DNA of 64,000 bases, from assembly GCF_030817835.1 (NCBI RefSeq), contig NZ_JAUSZR010000001.1, positions 2,480,001-2,544,000 on the forward strand. Reading direction: 5' to 3'. The position numbers and the translations under genes were made by a program. The DNA comes from Pseudarthrobacter sp. W1I19. Its GTDB lineage: Bacteria; Actinomycetota; Actinomycetes; Actinomycetales; Micrococcaceae. This document shows, in pieces, positions 26,510 to 36,670 of the stretch; the first letter of the stretch is position 1; every line of letters starts with the position of its first letter. The notes below the pieces were generated by a model. That model did no database searches. It worked only from the letters and a program-made list of their open reading frames with translations, and was not told the origin of the DNA.

Positions 26510-26862
26510 CCCACCCAGTGAAGCTGGCGTTGCACCAAAATGGACGGAACAGAGCCATCCAGCGCAACGTGTCCGTGTCCGGGCATGGCCAGGTGGACGG
26601 AATCACCATAATCTGCCAGAACACGTGGCGGGTAGACGAAGCGGGGGCGCGCTACAGGGCTACCTGAGGCGTTATCGGCGCAGACGCCGCGTCCTTATAA
26701 ATGCGGCAGGTGACTCAGCACCGCCCAGTCGACCCCCGGGAGTTTGCGTCTGGGTGTATCGCGATGAAGTCTCGAATTTTTCAACCTTCCCTATAGGAGT
26801 TACTTGGTGCCCCTGGCTGGTATCGTTACCAATAGCCTGCCTGCCCACTGAACAGGAATCCT
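26510..26862. other. Intergenic; promoter region of the GH92 gene
   Basis: About 350 bases after lacI. The right end holds the operator at 26818 and an AGGAATCCT ribosome site before ATG 26863. I see no gene in the rest. Confidence 0.6.
26818..26831. promoter_or_regulatory. LacI-type operator, copy 1 of the mannoside regulon
   Basis: TGGTATCGTTACCA: arms TGGTA/TACCA around a central CG, 32 bp upstream of the GH92 start codon. Near-identical sites occur at 30232, 30265 and 36671, so one regulator (encoded at 35619-36641) probably binds all four. Confidence 0.8.
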
Positions 26863-29800
26863 ATGCCTCTCACGCTCCACGCTGCACAAGGCCCTTCGAT
26901 AGCGTCTGCCTCCCAGCCGCTTCACGGCTTGGAACCCGGCCCTGTTCTGAGGTACCACGTAGAGGGTGAGGCAGATTTGACGATGCTTCGCGTACCCCTC
27001 CCGATCAGTGTCGGCGAGGGTGCGACGATCGCCGCGTCCAGCGAGTTGCGCTACGACGTATTTCCCCTGCTCGACTCTGAGCGGGAGGACATCCGTGACG
27101 CCTATCTGGCGACCGCGGTCGCTATCGACCTGGTCTTCAGTGACGGCACGACACTTTCCAGCCTGGATGCAGTGGATCAGCACTCTGTCGCGGTAGCGCC
27201 GGTCGACCAGTACGAGTCGAAGACGCTTCAGGCAGCGCAGTGGAACCGCAAACGTGTGTCCCTCGATGCAGCGGTGGGCAAACAACTGGAACGAGCAGAG
27301 ATCGTGGTCGCAACCCGCCCATCATCAGACGGAATCTCCGATTTCGAAGGCTTCGTTGGCAAAGTAGCGATCGAGCCCACACCCGCCATGCCGACGGAAC
27401 CGATCGATTGGGTTCGAACAACCCGGGGATCCCATTCCTCTTTCACCTATTCACGCGGTAATACCGTACCTCTCGTCGCAGTGCCGCATGGTGGCGTTTT
27501 TGGCACTCCTATGACGGACGCACGTACAACTGGGTGGACTTACACCTACGCTGCCCACAACGGCAGCGATGGTCGTCCCGCCCTGCAGGCACTGTCCACG
27601 TCCCACATTCCAAGCCCATGGATTCAGGACCGCGGCGTTTTCCAGATCATGCCTTCCCGTGGTGATGAGCCCGTCTTCGACGCTGGCAAGAGAGCGCTGG
27701 GATTCGACCATCGTTCGGAGATCGACCGCCCTCACCGCTATGCCGTGGAACTGGACGGGGGACTCCAGGCGGAAATCACAGCCGGCAAGTGGTCTGTCTT
27801 CGTGCGATTAACGTTCCCCGGCAGCACAGGTTGGTTTGTTGTTGACCAGGTCGACGAGAACGGGCATCTGGAACTCCCTACTCCCTCCGGCTCCCCCGTT
27901 ATGACCGGATTTGTGGACGGTTCCGACGAAAGCCCACGGATGTTTGTCAGGGCAACCATTGACCGGCCAGTGCTCGAAGTCCGCCGGGACGGCAACTCCA
28001 AGGTGCGGGGCGCCGTACGAGTCAGTCTCGACGAAACCCGGAGTGTGACCATCGCGATCGGCACCTCTTTTCTGAGTACTGCTCAAGCTGGCCGCAACCT
28101 GGCCTTCGATCTGGACAACGCGGGGGTGGACGACTCGAGGCGTGAGGGTACCTTTGATGCCATCGCCGCGTTTGCAGCCTGTCAATGGAACGAAAGGCTT
28201 GCGATCGTCGAGGTGGATGGAGCAACTGCAGACCAGCGCACCACCGTAGCATCCTCGCTCTACCGGCTGTTTCTCTACCCCAACACGGCATCAGAGAATG
28301 TCGGAAGCCATGTGCTGTCGCATTACCGTTATGCCAGCCCTTTCCACGCGCCGGAATCTCCGCACACACCGTTCGAAACAGGGCTCCGTGTCGTGGACGG
28401 ACCCCTCACCGTCAACAACGGATTCTGGGACACCTACCGGACGGTCTGGCCGGCATTGGACCTTCTTCGCCCCGACGATGCGGGAGAACTGCTGGAGGGA
28501 TTTGTGCAGCACTACAGGGATGGCGGCTGGACAAGCAGGTGGACCGCTCCTGGACCGATCGACAACATGACTGGAACCACAAGCGATGTCATCTTCGCAG
28601 ACGCGATTACAGCCGGTGTCCCAGGGCTCCATGCTCTCGATGCTTACGATTCCGCACTCCATAATGCAACGGTCGTATCCCCCGACCCCCGGGTAGGGAG
28701 GAAGGGAGTGCGGTCCCAGACCTTCCGCGGCTACACCGACACCCGTGTCCCGGAAGGAATGTCGTGGACGATAGACTCCGCGATCAATGATTTCGGAATC
28801 TCCCAGCTCGCCGTCCACCTCCTTAAGGCACTTCCGCCAGGTCATCCACGACTTGAGGGCTTGGCAGCCGACGCCGAATACTACTCGGCCCGCGCCGCCC
28901 GCTACGCAATAGTCTTCGACCAGCGGATTGGTTTCTTCCAAGGCCGGAACGATGACGGTACATGGCGAGTCCCTGCTACCCGGGACTACGACCCCGCTCA
29001 GTGGGGTCATGACTACACGGAGACCAACGGGTGGGGAACCGCATTCACGGCCCCGCATGACGGTGCGGGCCTTGCCACGCTTCATGGCGGGCCAGCCGCC
29101 CTCGAGAAACAGCTGGACCTTTTCTTTGCCACCCCGGAAACCGGGCGCGAGAACGTCAGAGGCAGCTATGACATCACCATCCACGAGATGGCCGAGGCCC
29201 GAGATGTCCGTATGGGGATGCTGGGACTATCGAACCAACCAGCACACCATATCCCCTTCATGTACGCATTCACGGGCGCCCACCACAAGACGCAGGCAAT
29301 AGTCAGCGAGGCACTTCGCCGCCTCTTCCTCGGCTCAGAAATCGGCCAAGGGTACCCAGGGGACGAAGACAACGGCGAAATGAGCGCCTGGTACCTCTTC
29401 GCCGCACTCGGGTTGTACCCGCTGGTTCCCGTTTCGGGCCGGTTTGTGCTTACCACTCCGCTGTTCCCCGAAGCACGCGTGCAACTACCACTCGGAGACA
29501 TCCTCACCATACGTCGCGAAGGGAACCCAAACGATGACTACATCGCGGAGGTGACTATCGACGGAGAACGATGGCAGCAAATTGAGATCCCACGTGAGCG
29601 ACTGCTGGAAGGCCCAACGATCGTCGTCACCACCTCATCCGAACCCACCGCATGGGCATCGCACACCACGCCAACGGCACACACCGCACCAGGCGCATGT
29701 CCCCGCATGAGGCTCGATACGACGTCGCCAGTGTTAGCGGCCGGAGGAGCTGCAACGACGACGGCGACCTCCGGCGTCGCAGCCAACGTCTTCGACGATA

Positions 29801-30120
29801 CAGGCGACAGCACTCTAATACTTGAAGCGGGAGACTCGATTTGCTACACGTTCATCCAGAGCACTCCGGTCAACCTTTACACCGTGACCTCTGCCGTGGG
29901 CACCGAAGCGTCGTGGCGCCTCGAAGGTTCCGAGGCAGCATCAGGCGACAACTGGCAGCGCCTTGACGAGCAGATAAATGCAGAGTTTATGTGGCCAGGC
30001 CAAACACGCCCATTCCTCGCCACGCCCGCCAAGACGGCCGTTGCCGGTGTCAGGCGTATACGGCTCGTCGCCACGACTCCTCTCCATTTGATCCAAATCG
30101 AGACCCTTGCAGATAAATAG
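26863..30120 (+). CDS. Glycoside hydrolase family 92 (exo-alpha-mannosidase)
   Basis: The protein has 1085 residues. GH92 signatures: NNGFWDTYRTVWPALDLL near residue 520, GCxxDNMTGTTSDVIFADA-like text at about 565 (IDNMTGTTSDVIFADA), MSWTIDSAINDFGISQLA at 630, NGWGTAFTAPHDGAG at 725 and GDEDNGEMSAWYLFAALG near 833, which holds the conserved catalytic-region Glu. The family removes alpha-linked mannose with calcium. No signal peptide is visible, so it probably acts in the cytoplasm on imported oligosaccharides. A C-terminal extension of about 190 residues (GACPRMRLDTTSPVLAAGG onward) looks like a beta-sandwich or carbohydrate-binding module. A LacI-type operator lies at 26818. Confidence 0.93.
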   Translation: MPLTLHAAQGPSIASASQPLHGLEPGPVLRYHVEGEADLTMLRVPLPISVGEGATIAASSELRYDVFPLLDSEREDIRDAYLATAVAIDLVFSDGTTLSSLDAVDQHSVAVAPVDQYESKTLQAAQWNRKRVSLDAAVGKQLERAEIVVATRPSSDGISDFEGFVGKVAIEPTPAMPTEPIDWVRTTRGSHSSFTYSRGNTVPLVAVPHGGVFGTPMTDARTTGWTYTYAAHNGSDGRPALQALSTSHIPSPWIQDRGVFQIMPSRGDEPVFDAGKRALGFDHRSEIDRPHRYAVELDGGLQAEITAGKWSVFVRLTFPGSTGWFVVDQVDENGHLELPTPSGSPVMTGFVDGSDESPRMFVRATIDRPVLEVRRDGNSKVRGAVRVSLDETRSVTIAIGTSFLSTAQAGRNLAFDLDNAGVDDSRREGTFDAIAAFAACQWNERLAIVEVDGATADQRTTVASSLYRLFLYPNTASENVGSHVLSHYRYASPFHAPESPHTPFETGLRVVDGPLTVNNGFWDTYRTVWPALDLLRPDDAGELLEGFVQHYRDGGWTSRWTAPGPIDNMTGTTSDVIFADAITAGVPGLHALDAYDSALHNATVVSPDPRVGRKGVRSQTFRGYTDTRVPEGMSWTIDSAINDFGISQLAVHLLKALPPGHPRLEGLAADAEYYSARAARYAIVFDQRIGFFQGRNDDGTWRVPATRDYDPAQWGHDYTETNGWGTAFTAPHDGAGLATLHGGPAALEKQLDLFFATPETGRENVRGSYDITIHEMAEARDVRMGMLGLSNQPAHHIPFMYAFTGAHHKTQAIVSEALRRLFLGSEIGQGYPGDEDNGEMSAWYLFAALGLYPLVPVSGRFVLTTPLFPEARVQLPLGDILTIRREGNPNDDYIAEVTIDGERWQQIEIPRERLLEGPTIVVTTSSEPTAWASHTTPTAHTAPGACPRMRLDTTSPVLAAGGAATTTATSGVAANVFDDTGDSTLILEAGDSICYTFIQSTPVNLYTVTSAVGTEASWRLEGSEAASGDNWQRLDEQINAEFMWPGQTRPFLATPAKTAVAGVRRIRLVATTPLHLIQIETLADK

Positions 30121-30388
30121 CGAAACTGTTCGTCTTGCAATGTCGTATGTGACGTCTACCGACAGCAGCCGGTCGTGCAGTTCACGCTGACTTCAGTCTC
30201 ACTTTCCAACTGTGCGAAACGTACTCACAGCTGGTAACGATACCAATTATTTATCCTTCACGTCTGGTAACGCTACCAAAGCTGTGCCAAAGTGAACATC
30301 AATGCAGTGGAGCGGCGTTTAGCCGGCTCTCCGCACATGAGAGGACAGAAGCCGATGAAGCCTCAAAAAATTCGCGCAAGGAGTCGCA
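30121..30388. other. Intergenic; promoter region of the GH42/ABC operon
   Basis: This 268-base gap holds the two operators at 30232-30278 and an AAGGAG ribosome site directly before the TTG start at 30389. No gene is seen. Confidence 0.6.
30232..30278. promoter_or_regulatory. Tandem LacI-type operators, copies 2 and 3
   Basis: TGGTAACGATACCA (30232-30245) and TGGTAACGCTACCA (30265-30278) are spaced 33 bp start to start, about three helical turns, so two dimers would bind the same face. They precede the GH42/ABC importer operon. Confidence 0.85.
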
Positions 30389-32485
30389 TTGCCTGTACAT
30401 AAGCAGCTTGGAACCCAGATCTGGCTGGAACGTGATTCGTCCAAGGAGGAAACACGAACATTGGTGGCGCGCGCCGCCGAGGTTGGCTTCGGACAGCTGC
30501 GGATCTTCCTCATCTGGCCGTGGATCCAGGGCGAATCTCCGGACCGTTGGAACTTTGATCTCTTCGACGACGTCTTCGATGCCGCCGCCGGACACGGGAT
30601 AACGATCAAGGCCACGCTTACTGCGAATTCAGGTCCCTGGTGGCTTGGCACGGGCTCAGTGCTGCATTCCCAGACCATGACCCTGGATTCGGCGTTTCGG
30701 GGGCACATGGAGGCGTATATCGCCGCATGCGTCAAGCGCTACGCCGAACATCCGGCGCTTGGCCAGTGGATTCTGTGGAATGAACCAATGAACCCTCCGG
30801 AGAACCCGTGGGGTGACACATTGGTCACTGATGAAGCCCGGGTTTTGTGGCCGGAAGTCCTTCGGGAGCAGTACGGGGATGACATCGGCCTTTTGAACAA
30901 GAGGTGGCGAACCGGTTATGCAGCATTTGATGAGGTGCCGCTGCCCGATGACGTCATGCATCCGGCCCACAGGAAGAACACGTGGCGGTCCTACGGGCCG
31001 ATTCTTAGTGACTACGTCCTTCGTTCCAGAACCATTGAGAATGAACTTGCCTGGGTGGCTAAACAGGTCCGTGCACACGACAGCAAAACTCCGTTGTGTG
31101 CCAACCCTTGTCAGTCGTTGTATAACCATGCCGAGGCCGGATACAACCTACAGAACATCGCTAAGACGGTGGATGTCCTTGGCGCAACCTTCCACGCGCC
31201 TTGGAGCTTCGGCTTTGCACAACGGGACACTCATACTCCTCTGGTCATTGCAGGCACGACCCTTCTGCAAAACGTGCCAGGAAAGCACGGGGTCGAGGTT
31301 ACCGAAGCTCAGACGGGAAACACTCACTACGCCGGCCATACCCCTCTCGGTGTATCGCACTCCCAGATCGCCGCCACGTATCTGGCCCCGTTGCTCGCCG
31401 GCGCCCAGTCGGTCACCGGATGGTGCTTCAATACCAGGGCGCAGGACTTTGAAGCCGGCGAATGGGGCCTGCTGGACGACGATGACCAGATCGGGGACCG
31501 GGCGCGGGCGGTTACCCGGGTCGCGAAATGCCTTGAACGGTTGGAAACAGCGGCCGGTGACTGGACAGCAGCAGCACCACGAGCCGTAGTGTTGACTTCC
31601 GAGCAGTCCCAGGCGGTGGAATTCGCATTCTCTCAGATGGGTGTTGGCTCCTTTAACCGCGGCGCTGATGCAGCACCACAAGCCGCCGCCCTCCTCACCG
31701 CTGAATTGCTTCGATCCGGCATCCAGGCCGGAATGATGCCGATTTCGGGCCTGGACGACGAAACAGGCGCAGACGTCATCATCGCCTCTCACCTCGCCGC
31801 GTGGAGCACAGACTTCGGCAAGCAGCTACTCGGCCTCGCCCACGACGGCGCCACAGTAGTGGTTGACGGGCTTAGCGGCCAGTTTGATCTGGATGCAAAG
31901 TTGCACCGTCCCTGGCCGGGCGGCATGGCCGGTACTGTAGGCGCCCGGAGCCGCGGACTGGAAACAGCACATGACGGAACCACTAAATACCCTGCCCAGC
32001 TGTTCGGCCAGGCCGTAGGGTACTTCGCTGGCGTGCGCGATGAGCTCGAATTTACCGACGATCTCTGGACTCCGCTGGAAGAGCCCCTCTTCGCCAAGGA
32101 CGGGAAGCCTGTTGCGTGGGAACGCCCCTGGGGCGCCGGAAGACTGATTCTCGTTGCCGCGTCCCTGGCCAACACCATCCTGGACGCGGATGCCGGAAGG
32201 TCCGGCGTCAACGCAATCCTTCGCCACGCGACGAGCTCGATATCCCGGCCGTGCCGTCCCCTCAGTGCCCACACCACCCTTCTGACAATCAATGGGGAGA
32301 ACGGTCCTGCCTGGGGCGTCTTCGCCCCGGCAACAAGCGACCGCCAGGGCAGGCAGGTTCAGCTTCAGCTGCCGCCCGGAAGGTATCTGGACATTTGGGC
32401 GGAAGCCGAACACACGGTGGGACCAGACGGTCTGCTTAAACTCCAGGCTCCCGACGGGATCGCCCTCATAACCGAACTTCAATGA
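30389..32485 (+). CDS. GH42-like beta-galactosidase-type glycosidase
   Basis: The protein has 698 residues. It starts at TTG 30389, supported by AAGGAG five bases upstream. The N-terminal TIM barrel has the acid/base Glu132 in WILWNEPMNPP and probable nucleophile Glu306 in GVEVTEAQTGNTHY, positions as expected for clan GH-A family 42. The middle (about 395-600) resembles the trimerisation/glutamine-amidotransferase-like domain of beta-galactosidases, followed by a small beta domain. No signal peptide, so it is intracellular. It is the first gene of an operon with a CUT1 importer and presumably removes beta-linked residues from the imported glycan. True substrate (beta-galactoside or beta-mannoside) uncertain. 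Confidence 0.85.
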   Translation: MPVHKQLGTQIWLERDSSKEETRTLVARAAEVGFGQLRIFLIWPWIQGESPDRWNFDLFDDVFDAAAGHGITIKATLTANSGPWWLGTGSVLHSQTMTLDSAFRGHMEAYIAACVKRYAEHPALGQWILWNEPMNPPENPWGDTLVTDEARVLWPEVLREQYGDDIGLLNKRWRTGYAAFDEVPLPDDVMHPAHRKNTWRSYGPILSDYVLRSRTIENELAWVAKQVRAHDSKTPLCANPCQSLYNHAEAGYNLQNIAKTVDVLGATFHAPWSFGFAQRDTHTPLVIAGTTLLQNVPGKHGVEVTEAQTGNTHYAGHTPLGVSHSQIAATYLAPLLAGAQSVTGWCFNTRAQDFEAGEWGLLDDDDQIGDRARAVTRVAKCLERLETAAGDWTAAAPRAVVLTSEQSQAVEFAFSQMGVGSFNRGADAAPQAAALLTAELLRSGIQAGMMPISGLDDETGADVIIASHLAAWSTDFGKQLLGLAHDGATVVVDGLSGQFDLDAKLHRPWPGGMAGTVGARSRGLETAHDGTTKYPAQLFGQAVGYFAGVRDELEFTDDLWTPLEEPLFAKDGKPVAWERPWGAGRLILVAASLANTILDADAGRSGVNAILRHATSSISRPCRPLSAHTTLLTINGENGPAWGVFAPATSDRQGRQVQLQLPPGRYLDIWAEAEHTVGPDGLLKLQAPDGIALITELQ

Positions 32486-32556
32486 GCCCGACCCAGGGCG
32501 ACCCCTCCAGCTGTCACAAGTAGTACCCACGCACAAGGACAAGTAGGAAGAAAACC

Positions 32557-33813
32557 ATGAAATTCTCACGCAGACTGGCTGGTGCAGCAGCGACGCTGCT
32601 GCTGGCAACGGCAGGAATGACAGGCTGTTCAACGGGCGGTTCATCCACGGGATCGGCCGAGGGAGAGACCATCAATGTCCTCGGCTATCAGCCGATTCCG
32701 CAGACGATCTTGGACGACTTCAAGAACAAAACAGGCATCACTGTAAAACTCGACCAACAGGGCGGCGGCGACTTTGCCCAGATCCTCCAGTCCCGGGTCT
32801 CGGCAAAGGCCGACATCGACGTCCTGAACGTCCGGGCCGGCGCTGAATTTAATAAGTACGCCAAGGCAAACACCTTTGAGGACCTGACGGGCCAGGCCTT
32901 TCTGAACAATGTTGATGACATTGGTCTGAAGCCAGGCGAAGTGGATGGCAAAACGTTCGGCTACTCGCAGAGCTCGTACGTCACCGGCGTCTTTTACAAC
33001 AAGGACATGTTCGAAAAGCTCGGGATCGACGTTCCCAAGAGCTGGGATGAACTCACGACGGCGGCGGCCAAGATCAAGGCGGCCGGAACCGCGCCGTTCG
33101 TTTTCACGGCCGCGGATGCCTGGACTAACCAGTACTTCTACCACAACGCGGTTGCCATCTATGCCCAGGAACACCCCAGCTTCATGGAGGATCTGGCCAC
33201 AGGGAAAGCAAAGTGGCAGGACAACAATCTCTTCACCAGGCAGGTGCAGCGATTCCAGGACCTGGTCAAGAAGGACTACTTCGTTCCCGGTGCCAACAGC
33301 CTGCCCGGTCAGGAAGGCCAGAACGTGTTTGCCTCCGGTAAAGCTGCGATGTACCTGATGGGAACGTGGACGCTGTCCAGCCTGACCCCCCAGGGGTTCG
33401 AGATGGGCATGTTCCCGCTGCCCATCAACGAGCCGGGGCAGCCGCCGGCCGTTGCCTCTTCCCTCTCCGATAACATGTACAGCGTCACCTCGTGGTCGAA
33501 GAAGAAGGACGCCGCCGAGAAATTCCTTGACTTCTTGACGCAGAAGGAATCGGCCATTGCGTACTCCGAAGCGAACAAGAATGCCAGCACCATCAAGGGC
33601 GCGGTTGGCAATTTCTCGCCATACCAAGCTGACAGCGACGCGCTCACCAAGGCCGCGGCACCGTACCCGACGAACATTGGGCCGTCCGTGAACGGCACCG
33701 GGCCAAGCATCCTCGGTGAGATTATCGCCGGTACCGCCAGTGCGGACGACGCCGTCAAGAAGTTCCAGGCACTGCAGGACGACGACAACCAGACCGACTA
33801 CAACACCCCCTAA
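32557..33813 (+). CDS. CUT1 ABC importer, sugar-binding lipoprotein
   Basis: The protein has 418 residues. An N-terminal lipoprotein signal (MKFSRRLAGAAATLLL then AGMTGC with lipobox Cys24) anchors it to the outer face of the membrane. The mature part is an extracellular solute-binding family 1 protein (EKLGIDVPKSWDELTTAAAK; GKAAMYLMGTWTLS; EKFLDFLTQKES). It binds an oligosaccharide and delivers it to the two permeases that follow; the stop overlaps the next start by one base (TAATG). The glycosidases around it point to a mannose- and galactose-containing glycan, which is inference. Confidence 0.93.
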   Translation: MKFSRRLAGAAATLLLATAGMTGCSTGGSSTGSAEGETINVLGYQPIPQTILDDFKNKTGITVKLDQQGGGDFAQILQSRVSAKADIDVLNVRAGAEFNKYAKANTFEDLTGQAFLNNVDDIGLKPGEVDGKTFGYSQSSYVTGVFYNKDMFEKLGIDVPKSWDELTTAAAKIKAAGTAPFVFTAADAWTNQYFYHNAVAIYAQEHPSFMEDLATGKAKWQDNNLFTRQVQRFQDLVKKDYFVPGANSLPGQEGQNVFASGKAAMYLMGTWTLSSLTPQGFEMGMFPLPINEPGQPPAVASSLSDNMYSVTSWSKKKDAAEKFLDFLTQKESAIAYSEANKNASTIKGAVGNFSPYQADSDALTKAAAPYPTNIGPSVNGTGPSILGEIIAGTASADDAVKKFQALQDDDNQTDYNTP

Positions 33814-34757
33814 TGACACGCTCAACAATGGACGCCGGTCCAGCCGCGAGCCGCAAGGGCCCTGCGCCCCTGCGGCTCCGGGAGCGGACCAGGTTCGAAT
33901 GGTCCTTCGCGCTTCTCGCCCTGCCCGCGTTGGTAATCTACCTCGGCTTCTTGATCGGACCCGTCGTCGCCGGGTTTTACTTCTCCTTCACGCGTTGGGA
34001 CGGGATCAATCCGCCAAAGTGGATCGGTCTTGATAACTTCGTGAAGATGGCCGGAGACCGGAAGTATGCGGCGGCGCTCGTGCATACACTGATCTTCACC
34101 GTCGTCATCGTGGCGGGTCAGGTCGGCGTGGGGCTCGGGTTGGCTCTGCTACTGAACCGGGCAAGACGTGGGGTCGCCTTCATGCGGGGCGTCTTCTTCG
34201 CGCCGGCGCTGATGAGCACCGCTGTGATTGCTTTGATCTGGGGTTTTATGTACAGCCCCGCTGTGGGGCTTGTGGGTAAGTTCGCCGAAGCCGCTGGCCT
34301 TGGCGACACCTTTCTCAGGGACGTGCTGGGCAACCAACAAAGCGCGCTCCTGGGTGTGAGCATCGTGGTCATCTGGCAGTTCGCTGGATACATGATGATC
34401 ATCTTCCTCGCCGGGCTCAAGAACATACCGCAGGAGGTCTATGAAGCTGCCGCTATTGACGGCGCGGCTGGTGCACGTCAGTTCAGGTCCATTACCTGGC
34501 CGCTGCTTGCCCCTTCTGTATCCATCGCTGTTCTGATCTCGCTGGCGGGAAACCTGAAGCTCTTCGATCAGGTGTATCTGATGACTGGAGGCGGGCCGGC
34601 CGGAGCCACTGAAACGGTTGGCACACTGATTTACCAAACCGCCTTCCTGAACTCCAACTACGGCTATTCCGTGGCCCAATCGGTGGTCCTTACCGTGATC
34701 ATTGTGCTGGTCGTATTGGCCCAGCGCTGGCTAACTTCGAGGAGAATGCAGGAATGA
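33813..34757 (+). CDS. CUT1 ABC importer permease (MalF-like)
   Basis: The protein has 314 residues with six hydrophobic segments. The EAA loop that contacts the ATPase is EVYEAAAIDGAAGARQFRSI. It starts inside the stop codon of the binding-protein gene and overlaps the next permease by ATGA. No ATPase gene is in the operon, which is common in actinobacteria where one MsiK-type ATPase serves many importers. Confidence 0.93.
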   Translation: MTRSTMDAGPAASRKGPAPLRLRERTRFEWSFALLALPALVIYLGFLIGPVVAGFYFSFTRWDGINPPKWIGLDNFVKMAGDRKYAAALVHTLIFTVVIVAGQVGVGLGLALLLNRARRGVAFMRGVFFAPALMSTAVIALIWGFMYSPAVGLVGKFAEAAGLGDTFLRDVLGNQQSALLGVSIVVIWQFAGYMMIIFLAGLKNIPQEVYEAAAIDGAAGARQFRSITWPLLAPSVSIAVLISLAGNLKLFDQVYLMTGGGPAGATETVGTLIYQTAFLNSNYGYSVAQSVVLTVIIVLVVLAQRWLTSRRMQE

Positions 34758-35608
34758 CGGTATTAACCGCACCAAGGGTCAAGGCCCGTCGGCCTCTCCG
34801 CTCTGTCCTCGTTTTCCTGGTGCTGATGCTGGCGCTCTGTGCTGTCATCTTCCCGACCGCGCTGATGCTCTTGACATCCCTGAAATCCCAAGCCGAGGTG
34901 TATGCAAACCCTGTCGCGTTGCCGGGAGAGCTGCAATGGGGAAACTTCGCACGAGCGTGGACGGTCGGTGACGTCCCGCTGAGGGCCCGTAACAGCCTGG
35001 TTGTGACGATCGCCAGCGTTTTGCTTAGCTCTATCGTCGGGGCAGGGGCAGGCTACGTATGTGCGCGCATTAAACCCCGGCGACTGGGCATCCTTCTGAC
35101 TGGATTGTTCGCCTTCGGGCTTTTCATCCCGGTGCAGAGCGGCCTGGTCCCGCTCTTCGTTGAAATGCAGGCACTCGGACTGCTCGGGACTGTCCTGCCG
35201 ATGATCATCGTGAATGCCGCCCTGCAGCTTCCCCTGTCGGTGGTCATCTTTGCGGCATTCTTTGCTGCCCTGCCGATGGAGGTGGAGGAATCTGCCTCCA
35301 TCGACGGAGCCGGCAGGCTCCGCACCTTGTTTGCCATTGTCATGCCCCTGGCACGGCCGGCCGTGGCCACCAACATCATTTTGGGAACCGTAACGGTCTG
35401 GAACGACTACTTTGTGTCATTGCTGTTCAGCACCGACCCGTCAATCCAAACACTCCCCGTTGGACTGGCGTCTTTCAAGGTTGCCTACACCACCGACTGG
35501 CCCGCAACACTTGCCTACACTTCCATGGTCGCGCTGCCCGTATTCATCCTGTACATCTTCCTGCAGCGCTACATCACCGAGGGTGTGACAGCAGGCTCAG
35601 TGAAATAG
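34754..35608 (+). CDS. CUT1 ABC importer permease (MalG-like)
   Basis: The protein has 284 residues and six hydrophobic segments. The EAA loop is EVEESASIDGAGRLRTLFAI, and TVWNDYFVSLLF is a typical MalG-type late segment. It forms a heterodimer with the preceding permease. It is the last gene of the operon, ending 10 bp from the convergent lacI gene. I see no clear hairpin terminator in that short gap. Confidence 0.93.
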   Translation: MTVLTAPRVKARRPLRSVLVFLVLMLALCAVIFPTALMLLTSLKSQAEVYANPVALPGELQWGNFARAWTVGDVPLRARNSLVVTIASVLLSSIVGAGAGYVCARIKPRRLGILLTGLFAFGLFIPVQSGLVPLFVEMQALGLLGTVLPMIIVNAALQLPLSVVIFAAFFAALPMEVEESASIDGAGRLRTLFAIVMPLARPAVATNIILGTVTVWNDYFVSLLFSTDPSIQTLPVGLASFKVAYTTDWPATLAYTSMVALPVFILYIFLQRYITEGVTAGSVK

Positions 35609-35618
35609 ATGAACTTCG

Positions 35619-36641
35619 TCAGTAGCGATGGATAGTTACAGCGACCCGGACATCACGCGGCTCGGCTGGGACAGATCCGGCAAGCCGGTCAAAGAGCAGC
35701 CGAGCGGCCTGCTCTCCCAGTTCCTTCGGATCATGCGACATGACAACCAGCGGGACCTGCAGCAAGTCGGCGAGTTCGACGTCATCGAAACAGGCCAACG
35801 CCGGAACAGGAAAGCCTGGGTGAGCGTTCCGGTACTCGCAAATGGCCCGGAGCGCACCCACCGTAATCCGGTTGTTGCTCGAGAAGAAGGCTGTAGGAGG
35901 GTCGGCAGCGTTCAGGAGCCGTGCGACTTCACTTTGTGCGGTGGGAGCATCCCTGCAGGGAACCTGCAGCACTTCTTCCTGAGCGATTCCCGCGATCGAC
36001 AGCGCTGTGGAAAAGCCGTGCAACCGGCGGCGAGTGGTGGAAATGCCCGCGGCGTCCCCCAAGAAGGCTATTCGCGTGTGTCCGTCATCAAGTAAGCACT
36101 GGGTGCCGGACCGTGCGCCTTCGATGTCATCGACGAGAACTGTGTCGGCAGCCAGGCCGTCGATGGTGCGCGAGGCCAGTACCAGAGGCACATGGGCCAG
36201 GCGATTGGAGCCCGGAAGTTCAAGACCATTCCCTGCCGGAACCAGAATTACGCCTTCAATCTGGCGGGCAGCGAAATCCGTGAGCAGCTCGCGCTCCCGG
36301 CCCGGGTCCTCCCCGGTATTGCCCACCACTATCTGCCGGCCATATTCCTCTGCAATGCCCTCAATACCCAACGCAAATTCGCCGTAATACGGATTCCCGA
36401 TGTTTGTAACCACGATGCCCACCAAGCCCGAAGGGCGTCCAAGGCGGATGTTACGGGCACTATGATTTCGCCAGTAACCGAGCTCCTGCACCGCCTTAAA
36501 CACGCGCTCCTGGACCTCGGGACGGACGTTCAACCCACCGGACATTGTTCGAGACACCGTCATCGGGCTCACACCGGCTCTGACGGCAACATCCCGCACG
36601 GTCGGCGCTGACGATGATGGCACGCTGCTTGCCTCTCGCAA
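35619..36641 (-). CDS. LacI-family regulator of the mannoside regulon
   Basis: About 340 residues from TTG 36641, chosen because TAAGGAG lies six bases upstream. A longer frame from 36716 would place an operator inside the gene and add residues unlike the family. The HTH is TVRDVAVRAGVSPMTVSRTM, and the effector domain (GLVGIVVTNIGNPYYGEFAL; CFDDVELADLLQVPL) is normal. It is divergent from a ROK kinase and convergent with the ABC operon. The motif TGGTAACGCTACCA and variants occur before GH92, before GH42 and 30 bp before its own start, so it probably represses all and itself. Confidence 0.92.
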   Translation of the reverse strand: MREASSVPSSSAPTVRDVAVRAGVSPMTVSRTMSGGLNVRPEVQERVFKAVQELGYWRNHSARNIRLGRPSGLVGIVVTNIGNPYYGEFALGIEGIAEEYGRQIVVGNTGEDPGRERELLTDFAARQIEGVILVPAGNGLELPGSNRLAHVPLVLASRTIDGLAADTVLVDDIEGARSGTQCLLDDGHTRIAFLGDAAGISTTRRRLHGFSTALSIAGIAQEEVLQVPCRDAPTAQSEVARLLNAADPPTAFFSSNNRITVGALRAICEYRNAHPGFPVPALACFDDVELADLLQVPLVVMSHDPKELGEQAARLLFDRLAGSVPAEPRDVRVAVTIHRY

Positions 36642-36670
36642 TTGCCGCTCCTTACGTGATGGCTGCGTCC

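Noticed and set aside
32641..33828. 395-codon reverse frame
   Set aside because: Antisense to the binding-protein gene; the forward frame has a lipobox and clear family motifs. Long antisense frames are expected at this GC content.
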